Shown here: in pieces, positions 35,880-46,250 of the stretch | Position numbering within the stretch: position 1 is the first letter of the stretch | How the letters are laid out: each line of letters starts with the position of its first letter | DNA from: Coptis chinensis | Lineage: Eukaryota > Streptophyta > Magnoliopsida > Ranunculales > Ranunculaceae | Direction of reading: 5' to 3' | Assembly (NCBI GenBank): GCA_015680905.1 | Contig: CM027381.1 | Coordinates: 87,941,501 to 88,005,500 of the forward strand | DNA: 64,000 nucleotides | Notes under the pieces: model-generated | What the model saw: the letters and a program-made list of their open reading frames with translations, nothing else | The model's database searches: none | Told to the model about the DNA's origin: nothing | Program-made: the position numbers and the translations under genes

Positions 35880-37130
35880 CCGGTTCGACAAGCGACCTCG
35901 TCGACTATCCTGCGCTTTCAAAAGCCATCAATGGCGAGGTCGAAAAACTTCGAAACAAGTCGGTTTCATCGAAAAGGTAGACTACCCCGAGTGGATTGCC
36001 AACATTGTCGCCGTCCCCAAAAAGAATGGCGCGGTTAAACGTATGTGTCGATTTCACAAATGTCAATCGGGCCACCTAAAGATAGCTTTCCTTGCCTCGC
36101 GTTGACCAACCGTCGACCAAACTGTGGTCCGCGAACTCCTCTCCTTTATGGATCGCGTCACGATTGGGTACAACCAAATCCCACTCGCCAACGAAGATCA
36201 AGAGAAAACTTCATTCATCACGGAACAAAGGGATCTATTGTTACAACGCGTCCTCCGTTCGGTCCGAAGAACGGCGGAATACACGCCAACGCCTAGTCCG
36301 CGGACATGTTCAAAGACATGTTAAAGCGACACCATGGAGGTCTACATTGGCGACATGGTGGTCAAAACAAAAAAGGCGGTGATCACCTCACCCACTTAGA
36401 ACAAAGCGTTCTCGGACTTCTTCGCCCGTCACGGGCATGAAGTTGAACCGAAAAATGCCTCTTTGGGGCCCTCGGCAAGTTTTTAGGGTATCGGTGTCGC
36501 GGCGTGGGATCGAAGCCAATCGACCCGGATCCGAAGTTTCTTGGATATGCCCGATCCACGCACAAAGCAGAATCTGAAGTTGTCGGGGAATGTCGTGGCT
36601 TAACCGGTTCATATCAAGGGCCTCGGATAAGTGTGCGGACCGTTCCTACGACTCCTCAAAAGGCGAGCCGTTCTCATGGAAGCGATCAATGTCATCATGC
36701 ATTAAGCTACTCTCAAAGAGTATCTCACCACGCCTCCGTCCTAGCCAAGCCCGATTACATGGAGAGACAGGGGGGCTTTATCGGCATATCGATTTAGCCA
36801 TCATCGGTTCTCTTTAAAGAGGAGAACAATTCATTGAAGCCGATCTACTTCACGAGTAAGACACTCACGCCCGCCGAAAGAACTACTCCTTCTGGAGCGA
36901 GCCGTTTTCGCTTTGTTGTTTCCGCCGCGGAAATTCAGGACCGTACTTCCAAGCACATCAATCAAAGTTCTCACCGACCTTCCATTGAAGAAAGTCCTTC
37001 ATAAAGAAAACAAGACTACTTTCGAATGGCGGTTTGGGCGAAGAACTTCGGAGAACACCACATCGAGTTAGTCCCCCGCTTCTCTCGAAAGGTCGGTCGT
37101 TCTTGATTTCCTCATGATTTTCCGGTCGAA
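35880..37130 (+). pseudogene. Tat element reverse transcriptase and first RNase H
   Basis: Conserved RT blocks occur in order but in changing frames: YPEWIANIVAVPKKNG (35980-36030), ELLSFMD and YNQIPLANEDQEKTSF (36130-36220), EVYIGDMVVKTKKA (36337-36378), and SRASDKCA (near 36615). The catalytic YIDDM motif reads YIGDM, a loss of one metal-binding aspartate. The connection and first RNase H follow with KPIYFTSKTL (36840-36870) and VLTDLPLKKVLHKE (36973-37014). At least six frame changes separate the blocks, so the copy is non-functional as written. Confidence 0.82.
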
Positions 37131-37189
37131 GACCCCAATTGGGAGCAAGAAACGGAGCTCCCAAACCGCAAAAGCGAAATAAATCACCC

Positions 37190-37570
37190 TGGTCTCTCTT
37201 TGTGGATGGTTCGAGTAACCTCGGTGGAAGCGGCATCGAGTCGTCTTAGTTTCCCCGACGAAATATGATTGAAAAGTCGGTTAAGATTGACTTTGCCACT
37301 TCCAACAATGAAGGCGGAGTCTGAAGCACTAATTAGGGGACTAAGGATGGCCGGCTGCGCTCCGGTTGTCGAAGAGCTCAAGTCTTTAGTGACTTCATGG
37401 TAGTGGTTTACGCCCGGGTTGCAAAAGTACACTACCCACGAAGGTAACCTTTCCAAGTATCTTCAGGTCGTTCATCAGTTATTGCCTTCCTTTAAGCAGG
37501 TACATATACATCATTTCTTGCGTGAGGAGAACCGCCACGCCAGATAGTTTAGCTTATTTGGCTACCCGGA
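37190..37570 (+). pseudogene. Second (archaeal-type) RNase H of the Tat element
   Basis: After the first RNase H a new domain starts with WSLFVDGSSNLGGSGI (about 37191-37240), the first catalytic-aspartate strand of an RNase H. It continues through shifted frames to VHIHHFLREENRHADSLA (about 37500-37553), the closing segment with its conserved H.AD pattern. A dual RNase H with an archaeal-type second copy is described for the plant Tat lineage and is the main reason for the classification. Broken by several indels. Confidence 0.75.
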
Positions 37571-37799
37571 CCGAGTTGCGTTCCCGACAAGTTCTCATTG
37601 AGGTAGTCGATCGACCGGCATACCAAGTCGACCACACCTTGATGATAAGCGACCTATTTCCTCTCTCCGCCAGTCAGTTGAGCCAATCATGGATGCAGCC
37701 CATCATCGATTATATCCGGCCGCGAACGGCGGCTCCACGAGGGCGTACCAAGGCCCGGCAGGTCTCTTATCAAGCTCGGCGTTATTGTTTAGTCCAAAA

Positions 37800-38910
37800 C
37801 AAGTTATTCAGGAAATCCGCTGGTGGCCCACACCTACGATGCATTACCCGAGCGAGGTCAATTAATTTTTGCGAAATCCACGAAGGAGAATGTGGAAATC
37901 ACGCCGTGACGCTCGTTAGCTCACAAGGCCATCTCCGAGGATATTTCGGCCCGGATGCGGTCGATGCTAAAGCATCGTCCTCAAATGTCTCAAATGCCAA
38001 ACGCGTTAAATTACAATATCATCGACTCAACAATAACCGATCGGCATAAGCGAGCGGTAAGCCATTTCACATGTGGGGCATGGACATTATGGGACCATTC
38101 ATCCCACGGAAGAGTCTCGGCTTCCGCTTTGTCCTAGCTGCCACCGACTACTTCACCAAGTGGGTCGAGGCCATTCCCCTCGCACACGTCAAAGAGTCCC
38201 ATGTCCGCAACTTCATCTGGACTCATATTATCACCAGATTTGGGTTACCACATACACTGGTAATGGACAATGGGCCTCAATTCAAAGGCCGAACAGTCAA
38301 AGAGTTCCTAGCCAAGTGGAAGATCATTCATGCGTTCTCTACTCCAGCGATGCGGCTCGAGTAATGGTCAAGCGAAGCCCGATAAACAAAGCTATCTTGG
38401 AAAATTTGAAGAAAAAGATTGAGAAGAATAAGAGCCAATGGCCAAATCGGTTGGAAAACATTCTATGGGCTCACCGCCTGCAACATTTCGCTCGATCTAC
38501 GGCCGAATTCGCCATTCTCCTTATGTTATACGCGAAGCCGTAATTCCCACCGGCCCGGCCGTCCACTACAACTCGATCGAAACTTGTCGAATCGGGGCAT
38601 AACGACTCCGTGTTATCACGAGGCGTCGACCTCTTGGAAAAAGCGGGACTTAACTTTAGCTGCGTCGAGTTAAGCCTCTTATCGGCAAACTCTCGAAGAA
38701 CTCCTGAACAAAGCGAGTTCATCCTAGGTCTTTTCAACACGGTGACCTAGTGCTCAAAAAAGCGGGGCGACTCCAAGTTAGCACCCACATGGGAAGGCCC
38801 CTACATCGTGGAACGCGTCGTTGGCAATGGAGCATCTTGGATAAGAACCCGAGAGGGGAAGATGTTGCCTCGACCTTGGAATACTTATCTACTGAAAAAT
38901 TTTATCGGTA
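37800..38910 (+). pseudogene. Tat element integrase
   Basis: The zinc-finger half starts with EIHEGECGNHA (about 37876-37908). The catalytic core is the longest clean stretch (38071-38364): WGMDIMGPF, FTKWVEAIPL and GLPHTLVMDNGPQF give the first two acidic residues. The third (NGQ.E) falls where the frame is shifted, near 38362-38378; a glutamate codon is present but out of frame. KKKIEKNKSQWPNRL and ILWAHR follow, and the C-terminal WEGPYIVERVVGNG lies near 38787. The reading ends about 38910. Confidence 0.85.
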
Positions 38911-39004
38911 AGGCGCCATTCATGTTGTAAATCTTTTGTTTTCATTAATGTAAGACAAGTTTTTGTCGACCGATACTATCTACTCCGATTAGTTGTATTG
39001 AATA

Positions 39005-39800
39005 CGACTCACGGGCTACATAGCCTCTCCAATTCTTGTTCGTCGAGGGACCTATATTTCTAGGATCGACTACCGAGAACGCTCTCTCGGCCGAAAGCGA
39101 CGACGGGGAGCTCACGGGGCTACATAGCCTCTCCAATTCTTGTTACGTCGAGGACCTATATTTCTAGGATCGACTACTACCGAACGCTCTCGGATGGCGC
39201 ATGCGGCTCTCGGAGCTCACGGGCTACATAGCCTCTCCAATTCTTGTTACGTCGAGGACCTATATTTCTAGGATCGACTACGAGAACGCTCCGGCCGGAC
39301 GACTCTCGGGGAGCTCACGCGGGCTACATAGCCTCTCCAATTCTTGTTACGTCGAGGACCTATATTTCTAGGATCGACTACGAGAACGCTCTCGTGACGA
39401 CTCGGGGAGCTCACAGGCTACATAGCCTCTCCAATTCTTGTTACGTCGAGGACCTATATTTCTAGGATCGACTACACGAGAACTACAGCCTCTTGTTTCG
39501 CGGGCCTATATTTCTAGGATCGGGGGCTCACAGGCTACATAGCCTCTCCAATTCTTGTTACGTCGAGGACCTATATTTCTAGGATCGACTACACGAGAAC
39601 GCTCTCCGCGAGCACACAGCTCTCTGAAGCTCTCTGGCTACATAGCCTCTACAATTCTTGTTACGTCGAGGGCCTATATTTCTAGGGTCGACCATACGAG
39701 AACGCTCTCCTCGAACAAACGCTCTCCGGAGCTCACAGGCACCATAACCCATCCAGTTCCTGTCACATCAACGACCTATATTTCTAGGGTTGACTACTTA
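39005..39800 (+). repeat. Tandem repeat of ~104 bp in the Tat 3' region, eight units
   Basis: Units share ctacatagcctctccaattc, then ttgttacgtcgaggacc, tatatttctaggatcgacta and gagaacgctctc, ending ggagctcac. The ctaca starts are near 39016, 39120, 39224, 39324, 39418, 39535 and 39638, with a degenerate unit at about 39738. The last third of each unit varies most. One unit (39418-39534) contains an extra partial copy. Tandem arrays in the region after pol are common in Tat elements and can seed satellite DNA. Confidence 0.88.
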
Positions 39801-42754
39801 ACAGGACGCATATTTCTAAGATCAAGATATTAGTTACACACAAACCTACGGCGGCATGCATACACATCAAAACAACGTTACATGACAATCGTCATCACAA
39901 CTTCGATCCACCCGATCTCTGGGATTACCGGAAATCGGATCGATGATCATTACAAAAATTCACAAGTCTTGAACCGCCACTTTCGTGGAAACCGGTTCCT
40001 CGAATGAAAATTTCGAATCTTTCGGGCAAGCACGAAAACACAGCTCTATTGTTTGCTCTCGTATAAGAGAGAGAAATGTAAATTACAATCACAACTTCCC
40101 GACAACGAGTCACGGGGCGATCACCTTATCAATTCTTCGTAATGGCGTGCTTGTCTTCGGGGCGCTAGTCGAGCGGTATGCCGAGCCGACCTCGGCATCA
40201 CACATCTCGGGCTTTTTCTTCCTCGCTGCTCGTTCTCCTCGGTAGCGTCATACTTTTTTTCCGTCGAGGCGGCATAGGCGTCTGAGGCTTCGATATCAAT
40301 TCCTTCGCCGCCACCACCCACGACATTTCTTCGCATAAGCGATCCACGGCCGTCAATTCCTTTTTCCAGCTCGATCAAATCCGTCACCCGTCTGGCTCGG
40401 CGATTCACGTTACGGTACTTGGTGGACATCACTTCCATTTCTTCTTGTCCACCCCCACGCTTCGCGTCAACCCGACTCCGCGTCGCGGGTTACCACCCGA
40501 TCTCGAGCGGCGCGCGACCTCTTTCGGCTTATCATACCACTGAAAAACTGCATGAACATCATTTAGAACACCGGACTCCCACGGAGGTCGGTTTTAACAG
40601 ATTTAAGCTATCAAGAACTCACCAAACAAGCGGCCATATCCATCGTCCCGGTGGTGTCCCCATGTCCTCGTCCTCAACTTACGCTTTATCTCCATCTAGC
40701 ACAATCCCGCCCGAGCGCTAGTCGCTATGGGGCCGAGTGGAAGCTTCTGATCCGGCGTTTCACCATCCGCTTCTTCCCGTCTTTCGGGGTAGTAGAATTA
40801 AACCCCACATCCTTACATGGCGGGGCGAACTCTCACACTGGCTGGCGACCTTGCCCCGGCTCGTTCTTCGGTCGGCGACCGGTCATTTCGCCCACTTCGG
40901 CGTGGCGACGAAGACAATTCCGCCAGGACGACTATCTCTCCTTGCTTGCTCGCTTATGACCGCCGTTTCTCCATCGAAACCTTCCTCTTCCCTCGATCGC
41001 CATGAACATGAGGCTCAAAACTCCATTTCCTCCATTGATAGGGGCGTTTCTCTCACAAGCGCCGCGACATCTAGCCATCTTACCCTAGCGGCAAAGTTGC
41101 GGCGACAAAGTTAATACTTACTCTAGGTATTTCTCAAACCGAATAACACGCATAGAAGAAGCCACATACGATGAACAAGCGGCGAAAAAGCGCGATCGCA
41201 AGAGGCGAGCAACGATGAGGAAGGAAAGCTTAAAGCGAAACAATGGACGAACCTCTTGATGATATAATGCGGCGGTTTATATTCCTTAGGAAACGTCTTT
41301 TCCTAAGTGCCTCATTATCACCTTGAGGCGTAAACGCCATCGCCCGCCATCATTATGTCCCATGAACCGCTCGTCTCCCCTACCGTGTCACGCACGAACG
41401 GAACAACTTGGTTAAGCGGCATCAATCGAGCAATTCGACTGCATCTCGAGCGGACTCCGGCGATCGATGCTCCGCGTTGCGGCGTCGCGCCCAGCGATCT
41501 CAAGCACTCCAACAACGGGGCGCTCCCCATTTTACCAATCATAAGTAAGGAGGTCGTCACCACAATGGGCCTACCACGTTCCATTCTAAGCCGTGTCATC
41601 CTACATCACTATGAGTGGGCGGGACGACTCGGACATACACCGCAACACAACTATTTACCATCGCGTATAAACAAGGGGTAAATCTGGTTTAATAGCTTTA
41701 TCATCATACTTCGGTGTTGAGCCGAGTTCTTTGAGATTACTCGGAAATCAACCCGCCCCACAGAGTTAAGCCGCATTCGGCTACCCGAATCGGCCAAAAA
41801 ACACCTACTTGTTGGGATTACGATACCTGGAAACATAAGAAAGGCGAACTGCCGGGTTACCCGAAAACCGGTTCTATTGTATCCGCGGCAGATAAAGGCG
41901 ATAAAACGGACAAAGAACAAATTTTACAACTTCGTCATCTCCGCCACATTAACTTCTCCTCCACGCTCGAAACGCTTCATCGACCTCGGCCTCTCTCCGT
42001 CCCACAATGATCGCTATGCCATCCAACTCTAAGCTCATCATCGCATCGTCGGTCTGCGGCGGCATTTCGAGCAACCCGGAACTTCACGCGCTCACGAAGA
42101 GGCAATCGCCCCGGCATCCCCGGAACCTCCTCCACCGAGGGGCCGGGCCTTACCCGGGCGTGTTCCTCCTTCAAGGCATTGTAGTCGATCTCGGTTCAAC
42201 GAAGTCTGCGTCCGGCGTGTCATAGGCACGATTAAGCGTCACGAGCAACCTTCTTGCGGTCAAAGGCGTGCTCGTTCAACCTTCCATTTCCACGGTAGGC
42301 GCTTTCGCACATTATCTTCACTCCTCCTAGCTTTTGCCTCGACTCTTCCGGCTTCCGTATCTTTCAACACGGCTTGGCGGCGAGTCAACGCTTCATGGGC
42401 TCTCTTCAAAATCTTCCGGTTCCTCGCTCCATCTGCGAGCGTCACGGACATTTTTCAGCTCTCACCCGGCCGACACCACCATTTCCCTATCGATTACGCG
42501 GCGAGGCGATCTCTTTCAACTTCGAAATCCACCTCACGCGGTACCGCGAACATACACATGGTTAGCACAACAAAGAATTTGCATAAGCAAGCAAATTACC
42601 TCGGATGAAGTTATAGACATACCACGCGTTCTTGCGATTTCCATTCGTCTCTCAAGTTGTCGGCTAACCCGCTCTCATCTAGCTCTGCGGTTGCCATCGA
42701 GCTATTTGTTCTAGCAAACAACCCGCTATCTTCTTTGGATCTGAAGCGGCCCGA
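39801..42754. other. Non-coding 3' region of the Tat element
   Basis: GC-rich sequence between the tandem repeat and the antisense frame. Several open frames of 60-125 codons exist on both strands, but none shows a family motif. On the minus strand, lysine/arginine/glutamate-rich stretches near 40121-40438 and 42260-42451 could be the broken downstream part of the antisense ORF. No firm call. Confidence 0.4.
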
Positions 42755-43516
42755 TTAAACCGCTTTCCACCGCGGTCTTGGCTGCGCCCGTTCGTCCGGA
42801 TAGACAAAATGTCCTTTCGGATCGTCCGAAGACGCGCCACGCTTTTCGATTCGCCTTCGTGGAGCCTTGGCCTTCTTCACGGTTGGGATCGCGTCCCCGT
42901 CGAGGCGACGACCCCATTCAAAAGTGGCCAAGTCCATGACTTTTGCTCGGTCGGGCCCCACTCTGGCCGAGATCACCGTGGCCCCGGCCGCTCCACCATC
43001 GAGATCCGCCCCCGTGCTAGCACCATCTCCACGAGCATGTCGAGCTACTTTTCGCGGCTTCGTCCGGTCGTCTCCTTTCGAGAGCGTCAGCGGGGCCTCC
43101 TCTCCGACCGCCCTAGCACGGCGGCGATCAAAACCATCGGCTCCAACTCTACGGGGAGCCTCGATCGAACCCCCGATTCGGGCGATTGCCGATCCTCCGA
43201 CTCGAGGATTCCCCTCAACAGCCTTTGCGCTCCCTGCGCACCAGCTCCTCTCTCCTCGTGTTATCGGATCACTTGCGGCTTCTCCATCACCCTTCGCGTC
43301 GTTCGACTTAGAGCCCGCTCCTTTTGCACCTTCCTCTTCTCGGGATCGCGGCCCTCCCTTTTCCTCAAAGAAATGAGCGACCTCGGGCAACCGGCTTTGT
43401 TTTTCAAAGACGAGTCGGTAGGCGAATCTTTCTATCTCCCCACGATCGGTTAAGCGCTTCCGCGAGAAAACTCTGCGGCCAAAGCAAAACAAAGACACAT
43501 TAGAAGCGGCTATCAA
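42755..43516 (-). pseudogene. Antisense open frame of the Tat element (candidate aORF)
   Basis: An uninterrupted 253-codon frame opposite to the direction of gag-pol, between integrase and the right LTR. It opens with TTG and has no good ATG near its start, so it is a piece of a longer broken gene rather than an intact one. The N-part contains RLTDRGEIERFAYRLVFEKQ and PEVAHFFEEKGG; the rest is low complexity (G, A, R, K, D). Tat elements such as Grande and Retand carry an antisense ORF at this place. The position fits, but I cannot prove homology from the sequence alone. The plus-strand frames in the same interval look like shadows. Confidence 0.45.
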
Positions 43517-44802
43517 GCGTTAAAAAATAACAACGAGAAAAGTATTCCTACCCACGGATATGTTACAAATCCTAGTTCGCGGTATACACCCGCTCACCGA
43601 TGGTTGCCAACTAGCAACAACCGGTCTCTTAGTCCGGGCCTCATTGCTTACTCCATCGATCAACTGCGAGCACGCGTCGTCATGGTTTGCAAGCTAAAGT
43701 TCATGTTCCCCGATCGGCGTATCACATAGTGCTCCACTATATCGGATACACCTATGTCATATTCCCCACTTTCGTTCGCGTTATCGAACACACCTTAATA
43801 ATCGCCGGGTGTTACCCACAAATTGACAGGCGACTTCCAACAAAGCGCCAAGAAGTCGCATACCGTTTAGAACGGTATGTGCATCTGCGGCTCTCGGTAG
43901 CCCTCCGCAGATTATAACTCCACCGTTCGGCGGGTTATACTCCTCACTCTGAACATTTTCACTTTCGGTCATGGCTCTCTATATATCTCGTGTCGGGGAC
44001 ATTAATCCCATCTGGCGCCCTCCATTTCGGGGAAAGAGTTAGCGGCCGACGACGGTTCACTCTTCTAGGGGCACATCGCGATGCCGACCTCTCCCCTCGA
44101 CGGCGTACTAGCCCGTCATCTCGACCGAGATCGGGCGTTACCCCCCATCCTATCTTCTTCTTCTAACTTCGGCCCACGCCCGACACTTACGATTCTTCAT
44201 CCTCGTTACTCTCCACAACTCAAAGATATCTCTCGGACCTCCTCCGGCCGAGTGTCATCGAAATCGGACATTATAACAACCGCTTTTCTATCAAAGATTC
44301 AGTTCTAAACCCTATAGCCTTACAATAACCTACTTACTTAAAATAACGAAATGGACGGAGAGGAAAGCAAATGGAAATGGGAAGAAAAAACGAATGAGGG
44401 AGCACTCACTGGAAAACCCTAGGGCGTTTTTGCGGAAGAAGAAGAAACACGAAGTAACTTTTTCAGTATTCCAAATCTGATTTTGTATAAACCGCCCGTT
44501 CGGTTACCAAGGAGTAATCATTACATCCTACGCTATAGCCCGCAGACGTGTTCCAAGGCACTGTCCTTTCAGCAGTTCCGCATAACGCGTTGACACGTTC
44601 TGCTTCAACCGCTACGATTACATCGCGTGCACGTAAGATACAACTACCTTTTTCCCGCCAGTTCACGGGCCACAATATTCAAAGTGGCGCTCTACCGGTC
44701 GGTTCATCCACTCTTTTATTAAGCTCCGCGCTCCACCACGCCCGTCCGACTCTTTCTCTCACCGGTGGCGTTTCCCTTACACCAACGCCTCTATCGAGGG
44801 CG
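43517..44802. other. Tat element 3' non-coding region before the right LTR
   Basis: No gene recognised. The sequence immediately before the right LTR, ctatcgagggcg, is the expected place of the polypurine tract, but only a short gagggcg is visible. Confidence 0.4.
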
Positions 44803-45378
44803 TGTAGGGAGCGATATCCTCATAGGGCATCGCGACTTCGCGTGGAGCATAAAAGCGAACCAAGATATCGACCTCAAAGACGGACGAGAACGAATGCCTC
44901 TAGCGGGCACTCATAGATTAATCCAAGGCGACCTCAAGACCGACTGCGAGTAGCTCGAGTAGGTGGTGCGAAACGAACATCTCGATCACGAACACTTCAT
45001 CGGATATAGAACGCTTCGGATAGAAACACATCCCACACAGGGTAATGATTGCCAATATCTTAGTGGTAATCTCAACACCGAAATAGGGACTACCGCATCT
45101 ACCCCCAATCATAACAGATCCAACCCAACACTCATCCGCGATCTCCACCCTACATTTGTACAAAAGAATACACGTGTCGGGAAGGATCTCCTCTCTCAAA
45201 AACTCTATAAATACCACCTACCTAACTACGTCGGACTGATTCTTCTCTCCCGGAAAAGGAAAAACGAGAAGATCGTGTAGGCGGTTAAAATCCATGGCGA
45301 CCTCGGTCACATCAAAAATCCTAACCCTTCCCGTTCATCCTAGTAGTAATTAGGAGAAAACCAAAACGCTCCTTTACA
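44803..45378 (+). repeat. Right (3') LTR, 576 bp
   Basis: Begins TGTAGGGAGCG and ends CCTTTACA, followed by the CTAAT target copy at 45379. The TATA element ctataaata is at 45205-45213. Compared with the left LTR it has lost bases at many short words (ccgg to cgg, ccagcg to ccgcg, cctgcg to ctgcg, accggg to accg) and gained a few elsewhere; plain transitions are few. Confidence 0.92.
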
Positions 45379-45383
45379 CTAAT

Positions 45384-46103
45384 CTTGACTATTTTAAAAA
45401 ATTCTAGACTGAACTATAATATTTTTTTATTTTATGATTCGTGAGTTGTAACTCTTGGTCACACTTTTTAGAACGGTTTTTCCACGTTATTTCTCTATAT
45501 TTACATCATGGAATTGAAGAGAGTGCAGTTACACATTACACTTGAAAACATAAAAAAACTCCAATTACATTTACATTACATTTACATGGAAAATTCAGGA
45601 TGGAGTTCATAGAACATTTAGATGCTAGTTCTTGATATATACTTTGGACTTGAAATCAGGTTTCCTAGGGTGTTTTCTCATCTAAAATCCCACACCCATA
45701 ATTTAATGTAACAATAAAAATGTAAGCAACTTTATATTACTTGACCTCTGTACTTCCATTATGGGAGCAACTAAATCATTCGTGTATTTGCTATGTCCTT
45801 TCCAACACCAAAAATTGTGTTAGATAACCTCCAATTTTAAAACCTGTTAGTCAAAATCTATCTCACAATCATCATTTCTAGCATCACACTCGTTGTACCT
45901 CCCTCACATTAAACCCTCATACATACACCGGATCACCGAAAGACTTGTAATTATTAAATCTTGGAGTGGGTATTCCAAACTTTAATATGTCAAAATAAAT
46001 TTAACCAATGGAGTATGTACATTTTCAGAAAGGCCAAGTTAGTTATGCAACTTGTAGCGCGCTTCTCCCCTTTCACTTTTGTATGATATTTTTGCCAATA
46101 ATC
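45384..46103. other. AT-rich spacer
   Basis: No gene, repeat array or element recognised. Confidence 0.4.
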
Positions 46104-46250
46104 ATAATCAATAAAATATATTTATGGTAAAAAAAAAAAAAACACTCGAGAAATCCAACTCCTACAAATACAATTATACAAAACCAAATGTCAATCATCA
46201 ATCTTTCGTTCAACTGATAAAAAACTATAAATAATCATATCCTTAGTACT
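46104..46250 (-). pseudogene. Duplicated 3' end of a GNAT acetyltransferase gene
   Basis: The last 19 codons and the 3' flank of the intact GNAT gene at 52236 recur here. STKDMIIYSFLSVERKIDD and stop (46191-46247) corresponds to STRDMVIYSFLSTDKKLDD in the intact gene. The following sequence (caattatacaaa..ccaaatgtcaatc and tatatttatggt) matches 52160-52235. Upstream of 46250 the coding sequence is replaced by MITE and LINE sequence, so only the tail survives. Confidence 0.85.

Larger units (their letters stand above)
32616..45378 (+). mobile_element. Ty3/gypsy LTR retrotransposon, Tat lineage, 12.8 kb
   Basis: Bounded by LTRs (32616-33206 and 44803-45378) with TG...CA ends, and flanked by a perfect 5 bp target duplication CTAAT (32611-32615 and 45379-45383). 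Domain order: gag, protease, RT, RNase H, a second RNase H, integrase, then ~6 kb of non-coding sequence with a tandem repeat and an antisense frame. The dual RNase H and the long 3' region with an antisense ORF point to the Tat group (Retand/Grande-like). There is only ~230 bp between the left LTR and gag, so no Ogre-type extra ORF1. It is much more GC-rich than its surroundings. All frames are broken, mostly by small indels. Confidence 0.93.

Noticed and set aside
39244..39833. Short frames repeating the same peptide
   Set aside because: They are translations of the ~104 bp tandem repeat, not genes.
42809..43453. 214-codon plus-strand frame opposite the antisense frame
   Set aside because: Serine/arginine-rich composition and no motif. 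It looks like a shadow of the GC-rich antisense frame.
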